Shown in pieces: positions 54,973-61,300 of a stretch of DNA of 64,000 nt (positions within the stretch are counted from its first letter, which is position 1; each line of letters starts with the position of its first letter). Below the pieces are notes generated by a model. That model was not told where the DNA came from. It saw only the letters and a program-made list of their open reading frames with translations, and made no database searches. Source of the DNA: Thauera phenolivorans (GTDB lineage Bacteria; Pseudomonadota; Gammaproteobacteria; Burkholderiales; Rhodocyclaceae); the NCBI RefSeq assembly GCF_001696715.1, contig NZ_MBFM01000002.1, positions 1-64,000 of the forward strand, in the 5' to 3' direction. Both the position numbers and the translations under genes were made by a program.

Positions 54973-55429
54973 ATGGCCCCCATCCACGCCAACCCGTCCC
55001 CACGCCAGCGCGCTGCGTCGCGGGCGCTGGTCGGAGCGCGGGCGGGTCTATCTGATCACCACCGTCACCGACGGCCGCGTGCCCCTTTTCGATGAAATCC
55101 TCTGCGCCCGCGCCGTCGTTCGCGCGCTGATCCGCGCACAGGCGCTCGGCCAGGCGGACACGCTCGCCTACGTGCTGATGCCCGATCACCTGCACTGGCT
55201 GATGTCGCTCGGCGACGCGGCGGAGCTATCGCTGGTGGTGCGCGCGGTGAAATCGCTGAGCACGCGCGAAATCGGCCGGCCGGTGTGGCAGCGCGGCTTC
55301 CACGATCGCGCCCTGCGGCGCGAAGCGGACCTGCGCCAGGCCGCGCGCTACATCGTCGCCAACCCGCTGCACGCCGGAATCGTCAGCAGGGTAGGGGAGT
55401 ATCCGCACTGGGATGCGGTGTGGTTGTAG
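54973..55429 (+). pseudogene. REP-associated tyrosine transposase (RAYT), frameshifted near the start
   Basis: A Y1/IS200-like transposase of the RAYT group, ~150 residues in all. HUH motif in LMPDHLHWLM, catalytic Tyr in ARYIVANPLHAGIV, and the group-typical RGRWSERGRVYLITTVTDGR and GFHDRALRREADL. The only ATG (54973) is one frame off from the conserved body. Removing one C from the CCCC run at 54998-55001 joins MAPIHANPS to HASALRRGRWSERG. Otherwise translation could only begin at GTG 55079, losing a conserved strand. It is flanked by REP elements, its presumed substrates. A sequencing error is possible. Confidence 0.85.
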
Positions 55430-55518
55430 GTCGGTAATGCGCGCCCCCGCGCCCTTTCGATGATTGCCCTCCCTTCGGCCACCGCCATGCCCCTGGCAAC
55501 ACCGTCCGCCGCCCCTGT

Positions 55519-55596
55519 GTAGGAGCGCAGCCCCCTGCGCGATAACGGCGCTCGTGCCCGCGACAACGGCGGCTATCGCCCTGAGGGCAGGGCTCT
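55519..55596 (+). repeat. REP pair, forward orientation, downstream of RAYT
   Basis: Begins GTAGGAGCGCAGCCCCCTGCGCGATAA; the right arm runs GCCCTGAGGGCAGGGCTC but the terminal CTAC is replaced (CTGGCGG). It lies 89 nt after the RAYT stop, so the transposase gene is bracketed by oppositely oriented elements. Confidence 0.85.
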
Positions 55597-55626
55597 GGCG
55601 GCAGCGGAGTCAGGCGTCCATCGTGC

Positions 55627-55654
55627 TTGTATATCCGGAAACGGAGCATACAAT
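55627..55654 (+). promoter_or_regulatory. Promoter and palindromic operator of the toxin-antitoxin operon
   Basis: TTGTAT (55627-55632), a 16-bp spacer and TACAAT (55649-55654). TTGTAT and ATACAA (55648-55653) are inverted repeats, and TCCG-GAAA-CGGA lies between them, giving a nested palindrome over the promoter. This suits autorepression by the antitoxin. AAAGGAG precedes the ATG by 7 nt. Confidence 0.65.
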
Positions 55655-55675
55655 AACCGTTAAAGGAGTATCCCC

Positions 55676-56116
55676 ATGTCCAACCTCGCCTACGCCTACC
55701 CCCAGAGCCGCTTCGAGCCCACCGTCCCGATCGACCTCAACGTCCGCGCCGAGCGCGAGCGCCTCTCCCGCTCGGCCCTGAAAGGCTTCTTCCGACTCGC
55801 CCAGGCCTGGAAGCTGCGCGACGAGGACGCGCGCGAGCTCCTCGGCGGGCTCTCCAGCAGCGCCTTCTACGAATGGAAGAAGCACCCGGATCGCGTGCTC
55901 GAGGTCGATCGCATCACCCGCATCTCCTACCTGCTCGGCATCTACAAGGCGCTCCACATCCTCTACGGCGACGAGCTCGCCGACGAATGGGTGAGCCTGC
56001 CCAACCGCAACCTCATCTTCGGCGGGCGCACGCCGCTCGCCTACATGCTGGGCGGCGGGCTGCTGGCGATGCAGACGGTGCGCAAGCTGCTCGACGCCCG
56101 TCGCGGAGGCTTGTGA
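55676..56116 (+). CDS. Xre/MbcA/ParS-type antitoxin
   Basis: A 146-residue protein. Residues ~35-75 hold an Xre-like helical DNA-binding region (LSRSALKGFFRLAQAWKL, LGGLSSSAFYEWKKHP). The C-terminal part (LHILYGDELADEWVSLPN, GRTPLAYMLGGGLLAM) is the DUF2384 toxin-binding domain found in antitoxins paired with RES toxins. Its stop codon overlaps a GTG start of the next gene. The pair sits among REP elements, consistent with mobile or accessory DNA. Confidence 0.9.
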   Translation: MSNLAYAYPQSRFEPTVPIDLNVRAERERLSRSALKGFFRLAQAWKLRDEDARELLGGLSSSAFYEWKKHPDRVLEVDRITRISYLLGIYKALHILYGDELADEWVSLPNRNLIFGGRTPLAYMLGGGLLAMQTVRKLLDARRGGL

Positions 56117-56118
56117 GG

Positions 56119-56811
56119 ATGCGCCTGCCGCCGGTCACCGCGCTGCGCCGCATCGACACCGTCCGCCTCATCCCCTCGCGCTTCGCCGACCAGGAAGACT
56201 CGGTGCTCGCGCCGCTGGCCGAGGACGACGCCCACCTGCGCGAACTCTTCGAGCTCGACAACGCCACCAACGCCCGCCTGCTCGGCGAACAGGGCCGGCT
56301 CGCCGGCATCGGCATCGACGAGCTCGTCTTCGGCGTGCCCAACTTCCGCATGATCAACGCCGCCTTCTGCTACCCGCGCCCCGAAGGCAGCCGCTTCAAC
56401 GACGGCGAGCGTGGTGCCTGGTACTGCGCCTTCGAGGAAGACACCGCGCTCGCCGAGATCGTCTTCCACAAGACGGTCGAGTACCAGGAAATCGACCGCT
56501 TCGACGACAGCGTCCGCTACCAGGCCCTGCTCGCCGACTTCAGCGCCGGCTTCCACGATCTGCGCGAGGCCCCCGCGTTCGCCGACTGCCTCGACGCGCG
56601 CAGCTACGTCGCCTCGCAACGCCTCGCCCTCGAGCTGCTCGGCGGCGGTTCGCTGGGTGTGATCTACCCCAGCGTGCGCCGCGCCGGCGGCACCAACCTC
56701 GCGTGCTTCCGGCCGGCGCTGGTGAACAACGTGCGGCGGGGGAGCGCCTGGCAGCTCACCTGGGCGGGCGGCCCGACGCCGCGGGTGGAGCAAGTGGCGC
56801 GCGATGTATGA
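56119..56811 (+). CDS. RES domain toxin (NAD+-degrading)
   Basis: A ~230-residue RES-domain protein; characterised members deplete NAD+ by phosphorolysis or hydrolysis and stop growth. The domain is visible as PRPEGSRFNDGERGAWYCAFEEDTALAEIVFHK (cited by parts: the Arg, Tyr and Glu in SRF, AWYCA and LAEIVFH are the usual active-site residues). The longer-than-usual N-terminus contains RIDTVRLIPSRF. Start is ATG 56119, or GTG 56113, which overlaps the antitoxin stop. REP elements follow at once. Confidence 0.88.
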   Translation: MRLPPVTALRRIDTVRLIPSRFADQEDSVLAPLAEDDAHLRELFELDNATNARLLGEQGRLAGIGIDELVFGVPNFRMINAAFCYPRPEGSRFNDGERGAWYCAFEEDTALAEIVFHKTVEYQEIDRFDDSVRYQALLADFSAGFHDLREAPAFADCLDARSYVASQRLALELLGGGSLGVIYPSVRRAGGTNLACFRPALVNNVRRGSAWQLTWAGGPTPRVEQVARDV

Positions 56812-56823
56812 TCGAGCCCCACC

Positions 56824-56903
56824 GCAGGAGCCCTGCCCTCAGGGCGATGGCCGCCGTTATCGCGGCACAGACGCCGTCATCGCGCAGAGGGCTGCGCTCC
56901 TAC
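56824..56903 (-). repeat. REP pair, reverse orientation (array unit 1)
   Basis: 80 bp from GCAGGAGCCCTGCCCTCAGGGCGAT to GCGCAGAGGGCTGCGCTCCTAC. The head is GCAG rather than GTAG. The next unit begins exactly 105 bp later. Together with the next units it fills the 290-nt interval between the RES toxin gene and cysQ. Confidence 0.88.
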
Positions 56904-56928
56904 ACCACCCGCGTCGTTCGCAGGCACC

Positions 56929-57010
56929 GCAGGAGCCCTGCCCTCAGGGCGATAGCCGCCGTTACCGCGGGCACCACCGCCGTTGATCGCGCAGAGGGCT
57001 GCGCTCCTAC
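56929..57010 (-). repeat. REP pair, reverse orientation (array unit 2)
   Basis: 82 bp from GCAGGAGCCCTGCCCTCAGGGCGATA to CGCAGAGGGCTGCGCTCCTAC; 105 bp after the start of unit 1. Confidence 0.88.
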
Positions 57011-57036
57011 ACCCCCCGGGCCCCATCGCAGGTACC

Positions 57037-57062
57037 GTAGAGCCCTGCCCTCAGGGCGATCC
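57037..57062 (-). repeat. REP half-element (array unit 3)
   Basis: GTAGAGCCCTGCCCTCAGGGCGAT: right arm in reverse orientation with two bases lost after GTAG; the left arm is missing. It starts 108 bp after unit 2 and ends just before cysQ. Confidence 0.75.
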
Positions 57063-57101
57063 ACGGCGTTCGTACCATCGACACCGCCCCTACCCAACGA
57101 C

Positions 57102-57881
57102 ATGCACCCCGACGAACTAAAACATCTCCTCGATTCCGTCATCCTCATCGTCCGCGCCGCCGGCGAGCTGGTGATGGCGGTCTACCGCACCGACTTCGAG
57201 GTGCGCAGCAAGGACGACGCCTCGCCGGTGACCGAGGCCGATGCGCGCGCCGAAGCGCTGATCGTCCCTGCGCTGCAGTCCCTGCTGCCGGGCGTGCCGG
57301 TAATCGCCGAGGAGGCGGTGGCAGCGGGCGACGCGGTGCAGACCGGCCCGCGCTTCTGGCTCGTCGATCCGCTCGACGGCACGCGCGAGTTCATCGGCCG
57401 CAACGGCGAATTCACCGTCAATGTCGCGCTGGTGGAGGCGGGCCGGGCGGTGCTCGGCGTGGTGCTCGCGCCGGCGATCGACCGGCTCTTCGCCGGCGCC
57501 GCAGGCCTGGGCGCCTTCGTCGAGGAGGCCGGCGCGCGCCGCCCGATCGCCTGCCGCCCGCCGCCCGCGCAAGGCCTCACCGTCGTCGCCAGCCGTTCGC
57601 ACGCCGACCCCGCCGCGCTCGACGCCTTCCTCGCCGGCCGCCACGTCGCCGAGCTGCGCAGCGCCGGCTCCTCGCTCAAGCTCTGTCTGATCGCCGCTGG
57701 CGAGGCCGACCTCTACCCGCGGCTGGGGAGGACGATGGAATGGGACATCGCCGCCGGCCACGCCATCCTCGCCGCCGCCGGCGGGCGCATCGAGGATGTG
57801 CACGGCAGCACGCTGCACTACGGCAAACCCGGCTTCGAGAATCCGCATTTCGTGGCGATGGGTCGGCGCTCTGGGCGGTAA
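57102..57881 (+). CDS. cysQ: 3'(2'),5'-bisphosphate nucleotidase CysQ
   Basis: A 259-residue Mg-dependent phosphatase of the IMPase superfamily that converts 3'-phosphoadenosine 5'-phosphate to AMP during sulfate assimilation. Motifs: VIAEEAVAAGD, FWLVDPLDGTREFIGRNGEF and MEWDIAAGHAILAAAGG. ATG 57102 begins the family start HPDELKHLLDSVILIVRAAGE; the open frame upstream is translated REP sequence and is excluded. Bracketed by REP elements on both sides. Confidence 0.92.
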   Translation: MHPDELKHLLDSVILIVRAAGELVMAVYRTDFEVRSKDDASPVTEADARAEALIVPALQSLLPGVPVIAEEAVAAGDAVQTGPRFWLVDPLDGTREFIGRNGEFTVNVALVEAGRAVLGVVLAPAIDRLFAGAAGLGAFVEEAGARRPIACRPPPAQGLTVVASRSHADPAALDAFLAGRHVAELRSAGSSLKLCLIAAGEADLYPRLGRTMEWDIAAGHAILAAAGGRIEDVHGSTLHYGKPGFENPHFVAMGRRSGR

Positions 57882-57883
57882 CG

Positions 57884-57934
57884 TCGGTTGTGCCGGCGAC
57901 ACGGCTGTTATCGCCCTGAGGGCAGGGCTCCTGC
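57884..57934 (+). repeat. REP right-arm half-element after cysQ
   Basis: Centre and right arm of the forward element: CGGTTGTGCCGGCGAC then TTATCGCCCTGAGGGCAGGG and CTCCTGC; the left arm is missing. It begins directly after the cysQ stop. Confidence 0.75.
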
Positions 57935-58056
57935 AGGGGGCGGTTGCGCGGCGGGGCGCGGCGCAAACCCATTCCCCACAATGGGTTGCGTCAAAATCGG
58001 TCAGCAAAAATCACGCCAGCCCGTGTTAAATCTTTGTTGCGTGTGCACAATTCACC

Positions 58057-58085
58057 TTGCGGCATGCAACCCTGGCACGTATCAT
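58057..58085 (+). promoter_or_regulatory. Putative promoter of the capsule operon
   Basis: TTGCGG (58057-58062), a 17-bp spacer and TATCAT (58080-58085), about 49 nt before the gfcA-like start. Confidence 0.55.
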
Positions 58086-58133
58086 CGCGCCAAAATTTCC
58101 CCAAACAACACCAAATCAATGCCGGAGCCGGTC

Positions 58134-58481
58134 ATGAAGCGATTCCTCAGCGTGGCGCTTGCCCTCTCAATGACGTTTGCCAGCGCGGCAGTCCACGCGC
58201 AGGCGCCCGCGGCCGGTCGGGACAGCAACCCCGGCGCGAACCCGACGCCTGCCAGCGATGTCGCCCCCGGGCAGGTCGCCGCTGGCGGCAATGCCCCCGC
58301 GGTTGGCGGCTCGCTGAAGGGCGTCGCCGGCGTGACTGGCCTGAGTACCGCTGGGACCGTCGCGGTCGGTGTCGGCCTCGCTGCCGCCGCTGCGGCGGTT
58401 GGCGGTGGTGGCGGCGGCGGCGGTGCCAACGGCGGAACCGGTGGCACCACGGGTACGACTGGCACGACCGGTACTCGATAA
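58134..58481 (+). CDS. GfcA/YjbE-like small exported protein
   Basis: A 115-residue protein with a signal peptide (MKRFLSVALALSMTFASAAVHA) and a low-complexity body: Pro/Ala-rich, then GTVAVGVGLAAAAAAVGGGGGG, and a Thr/Gly tail ending TGTTGTTGTR. This matches the composition of YjbE/GfcA, the first gene of group 4 capsule operons, whose role is unknown. The ATG at 58134 has GGAG 6 nt upstream; an ATG at 58119 would add MPEPV. Strong bias to Gly, Ala and Thr makes similarity searches unreliable; the call rests on position and composition. Confidence 0.75.
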   Translation: MKRFLSVALALSMTFASAAVHAQAPAAGRDSNPGANPTPASDVAPGQVAAGGNAPAVGGSLKGVAGVTGLSTAGTVAVGVGLAAAAAAVGGGGGGGGANGGTGGTTGTTGTTGTR

Positions 58482-58500
58482 ACCCGCCTTTCTCCCCGTC

Positions 58501-58540
58501 CGATCACCCGTCGTGGATCACGACGGGTGATCGTCCTTTT
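58501..58540 (+). terminator. Strong hairpin between gfcA-like and wza-like genes
   Basis: CGATCACCCGTCGTG-GAT-CACGACGGGTGATCG, a perfect 15-bp stem with 3-nt loop, then TCCTTTTG. It can terminate or attenuate transcription between the small exported protein and the export genes, letting the first gene be made in excess. Confidence 0.82.
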
Positions 58541-58565
58541 GCCCACTCATCGGTACCCCGTCCGC

Positions 58566-59672
58566 ATGTTTCGCGCCTCGACCGCCGCCCTCACCCTCGC
58601 GGCCAGTGTTCTCCTGCACGCCTGCGCTTTCGCCCCCGGCCAGCATCTCGACATGGACCGCCTTGCCCGCGAGGAATCGCCGGACAGTGCGCGCTTCGAT
58701 ATGGTGCCGATCACGCCCAAGTTGCTCGCCATCCAGGCGGCGGACTACGCCAGCGAGCGGATCCCGGCCGAGCTGCTCGACTACCAGCCCGAGTCGTACC
58801 GCATCGGCGCGGGCGACATCCTGCACATCACGGTGTGGGACTACCCCGAGATGACCGCGCCCTCGGGCCCGCAGCAGAGCCTCGAGGCCAACGGCCGGGT
58901 GGTGCGCCCGGACGGCACGCTCTACTACCCCTATATCGGCGCGGTCAAGGCCGCGGGCCTCACCGTCGAGGAGTTGCGCGCCTCGATCGCGAAGCGCCTC
59001 ACCAAGGTCATCGCCGACCCGCAGGTCGACGTCGCGGTCATCAAGTACGAAAGCCAGAAGGTGGTCGTCTCCGGCGCCTTCGAGAACGCCGAGCAGCAGT
59101 CGGTCAGCTCGGTGCCGCTGAGCCTGCTCGAAGTCGTCGGCAAGGCGGGCGTCAACACCGCCCAGGCCGACCTCTCGAGCCTGATGCTCACCCGCGACGG
59201 CAAGGAATACCGGCTCGACCTCGACGCGCTCAATCGCGCCGGCTCCAGCCTCGGCCGCGTCTATGTCAAGCATGGCGACCGCATTCACCTCGCCTTCAAC
59301 GACCGCAAGCGGGTCTATGTGCTCGGCGAGGTGCTCAAGCCGGCCGCGCTGCCCTTCAAGACCTCGACGCTCAATCTTTCCGACGTGCTCGGCACGGTCG
59401 GCGGCCTGCGCCAGGAGACCGCCGACGGCAGCCGCGTGTACGTGATCCGCGGCGCCGAAGACCTCAGCCGCGAGCCGGCCACCGTCTACCACCTCGACGC
59501 CAGCTCGCCCACCGCCTTCGTGCTCGCCGAGCGCTTCCACCTGCAGCCGCAGGACGTGGTCTATGTCGGCGCGGCCGATGTCACGCGCTGGAACCGCTTC
59601 ATCAGCCAGGTCTTCCCCACCGCGAACCTGCTGCGCGCCGGCACCGACATCAAGACGGATCTCAACGACTGA
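58566..59672 (+). CDS. gfcE: Polysaccharide export lipoprotein, Wza/GfcE-like
   Basis: A 368-residue outer-membrane polysaccharide export protein. Lipoprotein signal ending LLHAC (Cys20). A Poly_export domain begins near residue 75 (YRIGAGDILHITVWDYPE, NGRVVRPDGTLYYPYIGAV) and two SLBB-type beta-grasp domains follow (VVVSGAFENAEQQSVSSVPL; RVYVLGEVLKPAALPF). The C-terminal segment ends in the amphipathic helix region RFISQVFPTANLL that forms the Wza pore. Gene order here is gfcA-gfcE-gfcB-gfcC-gfcD-etp, with gfcE moved forward relative to E. coli gfcABCDE. Confidence 0.92.
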   Translation: MFRASTAALTLAASVLLHACAFAPGQHLDMDRLAREESPDSARFDMVPITPKLLAIQAADYASERIPAELLDYQPESYRIGAGDILHITVWDYPEMTAPSGPQQSLEANGRVVRPDGTLYYPYIGAVKAAGLTVEELRASIAKRLTKVIADPQVDVAVIKYESQKVVVSGAFENAEQQSVSSVPLSLLEVVGKAGVNTAQADLSSLMLTRDGKEYRLDLDALNRAGSSLGRVYVKHGDRIHLAFNDRKRVYVLGEVLKPAALPFKTSTLNLSDVLGTVGGLRQETADGSRVYVIRGAEDLSREPATVYHLDASSPTAFVLAERFHLQPQDVVYVGAADVTRWNRFISQVFPTANLLRAGTDIKTDLND

Positions 59673-59684
59673 TCGGGTCGGCAC

Positions 59685-60365
59685 GTGATCCTTCTCCGCC
59701 CCCCCTTGATGCGGTCGCTCGCCGCCGTGGCGGCCAGCCTCGCGCTCGCCGGCTGCTCGCCGCTGATGCAGGGCTCGGTCGACACCCTGAGCGCGGCCCT
59801 GTCCGGCCCGCCCGAGCTCGTCGTCACCCGCGACGAGGTCGTCGCGCGGCCGTACTACCAGCTCCGGCTGGACAGCCCCTGGGGTTCTGCGGTGATGGCG
59901 CTCGGCCGGGTCGAGGGCAGCCGCGAATACTGGGCCACCTCCAGCGGCCAGGTGCTGCTGATCGAGCACGGCCTGGTGCGGCGGGCGGTGGGTTTTCCGG
60001 AGACGCTCGAAGCCACCCGCTTCGTTGACGGCAGCGCCGACCCCTTCGCCGCCGGCCTGCACCGCATCGCCGACGGCGCCACCCACGTGCGCGAACTCGA
60101 CTGGATGCCCGGCTATCGGCATGGGGTGAGGCTGCATTCGCGCTTTACGCGCGGCGGGCGCGAAGCGGTGGAGATCCTCGGCGAGCGACGGGAGCTGCTG
60201 CGCGTCGACGAGCGGATCGAGGCGGAGGGCGGCGCGTTCAGGACCCTGCACAGCTACTGGCTCGATCCCGACGACGGCTTCGTCTTCGTCAGCGTGCAGG
60301 AGCCCGTGCCCGGCATGGCATTGCGGATCGCCCAGCTCCGCCCGTATCGGGATGCCGCGCAATGA
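59685..60365 (+). CDS. gfcB: YjbF/GfcB family capsule lipoprotein
   Basis: A ~226-residue lipoprotein of the YjbF (group 4 capsule lipoprotein, DUF2886-like) family. Signal peptide MRSLAAVAASLALAGC with a clear lipobox; Cys is residue 24 from the GTG. Beta-rich mature part with GSAVMALGRVEGSREYW. Start is GTG 59685 or ATG 59709; the latter gives a compact signal peptide. The stop overlaps the ATG of gfcC (ATGA), so the two are coupled. Confidence 0.85.
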   Translation: MILLRPPLMRSLAAVAASLALAGCSPLMQGSVDTLSAALSGPPELVVTRDEVVARPYYQLRLDSPWGSAVMALGRVEGSREYWATSSGQVLLIEHGLVRRAVGFPETLEATRFVDGSADPFAAGLHRIADGATHVRELDWMPGYRHGVRLHSRFTRGGREAVEILGERRELLRVDERIEAEGGAFRTLHSYWLDPDDGFVFVSVQEPVPGMALRIAQLRPYRDAAQ

Positions 60366-61300
60366 CGCCCGCCAATCCGCACCCCCCCTGTAGGAGCGCT
60401 GCCCCCAGCGCGATCAACGGCGGCCGTGCCGGTGACGACGGCTGCTATCGCCCTGAGGGCAGGGCTCCTACATCGCCCTGGGGGCAGGGCTCCTACGGTG
60501 CCTTCGGCACTCGGTTTTGTAGGAGCGCTGCCCTCAGCGCGATCACCGCCGTCCTCTGCCTGACCACCACCCCCGCTGCCGCCCAATCAACGGTCACCGT
60601 CGACGGCCGGGTGGCGAAACCCGGCGCGCACGCGCTGCAACCCGGCGCCCGACTGTTCGACGCCGCCCACGCCGGCGGGGTCAAACCCGACGCCTATCTC
60701 ACCGGCGCCGCCTGGCTGCGGCGCGACGAACTCAAGCCCCAGCGCGCGCTCAAGGTCGGTCTGCTGTTCGACCTGCGCACGCTGGAGCAGGGCGCTTTCG
60801 CCGAGGGCGACGAGGCACTCGCCGCACTCGCCGGCCGCCTCGCCGCCCAGGTGGGCGCGCTGCCGGTCACCGGCCGTCGCCGCAACACCCTCGACCCCGT
60901 CCGCCTCGAGCTCGAGCCGCGCAGCAACCGCCCGCTCGGCGCCGGCGACCGCCTGATCTACCCGCCGCGCCCGACCACCGTCACCATCACCGGCGCGGTC
61001 GAGGCCGACTGCGTGCTGCCCTTCGTCGGCCTGCGTTCGGCTACCGCCTACGCCGCCGACTGCCCGCGCCACGCCGCCGCCGACACCGACTGGCTGTACG
61101 TGATCCAGCCCGATGGCGTGGTGAGCCGCCACGGCGTCGCCGGCTGGAACCGCGACCCCGCCCAGCCGCTCGCCCCGGGCGCGCGGGTCTACGTCCCCCT
61201 GCGCCAAGCGCTGGTGGAGGGCAGGGCGATCGAGCTCAACGACGACTTCGCCGCCTTCCTCGCCACCCAGCCGGTGGCGATCGAGGAGGGCGGACGATGA
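60362..61300 (+). CDS. gfcC: GfcC/YjbG family capsule protein with REP-derived N-terminus
   Basis: A 312-residue periplasmic protein. The body (from QSTVTVDGRVAKPGAHALQPGARLF, read in parts) has the beta-grasp (SLBB-like) domains of GfcC, proposed to aid capsule export. ATG 60362 overlaps the gfcB stop. The first ~65 residues are translated REP sequence: two copies and a half. The last half REP encodes CRSAALSAITAV, which runs straight into LCLTTTPAAAQ and appears to be the hydrophobic core of the signal peptide. No in-frame ATG/GTG/TTG lies close to this core, so initiation must be upstream. Confidence 0.82.
   Translation: MTPANPHPPCRSAAPSAINGGRAGDDGCYRPEGRAPTSPWGQGSYGAFGTRFCRSAALSAITAVLCLTTTPAAAQSTVTVDGRVAKPGAHALQPGARLFDAAHAGGVKPDAYLTGAAWLRRDELKPQRALKVGLLFDLRTLEQGAFAEGDEALAALAGRLAAQVGALPVTGRRRNTLDPVRLELEPRSNRPLGAGDRLIYPPRPTTVTITGAVEADCVLPFVGLRSATAYAADCPRHAAADTDWLYVIQPDGVVSRHGVAGWNRDPAQPLAPGARVYVPLRQALVEGRAIELNDDFAAFLATQPVAIEEGGR
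60390..60471 (+). repeat. REP pair inside gfcC, forward orientation
   Basis: Begins GTAGGAGCGCTGCCCCCAGCGCGAT 28 nt after the gfcC start codon and ends GCCCTGAGGGCAGGGCTCCTAC. Read in the gfcC frame it gives CRSAAPSAINGG at its start. Confidence 0.9.
60472..60496 (+). repeat. REP right-arm copy inside gfcC
   Basis: ATCGCCCTGGGGGCAGGG then CTCCTAC, directly abutting the previous element; a solitary right arm. Confidence 0.88.
60519..60553 (+). repeat. REP left-arm copy inside gfcC signal peptide
   Basis: GTAGGAGCGCTGCCCTCAGCGCGATC, followed by ACCGCCGTCC. It encodes RSAALSAITAV in the gfcC frame, continuous with the signal peptide core. Confidence 0.88.
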
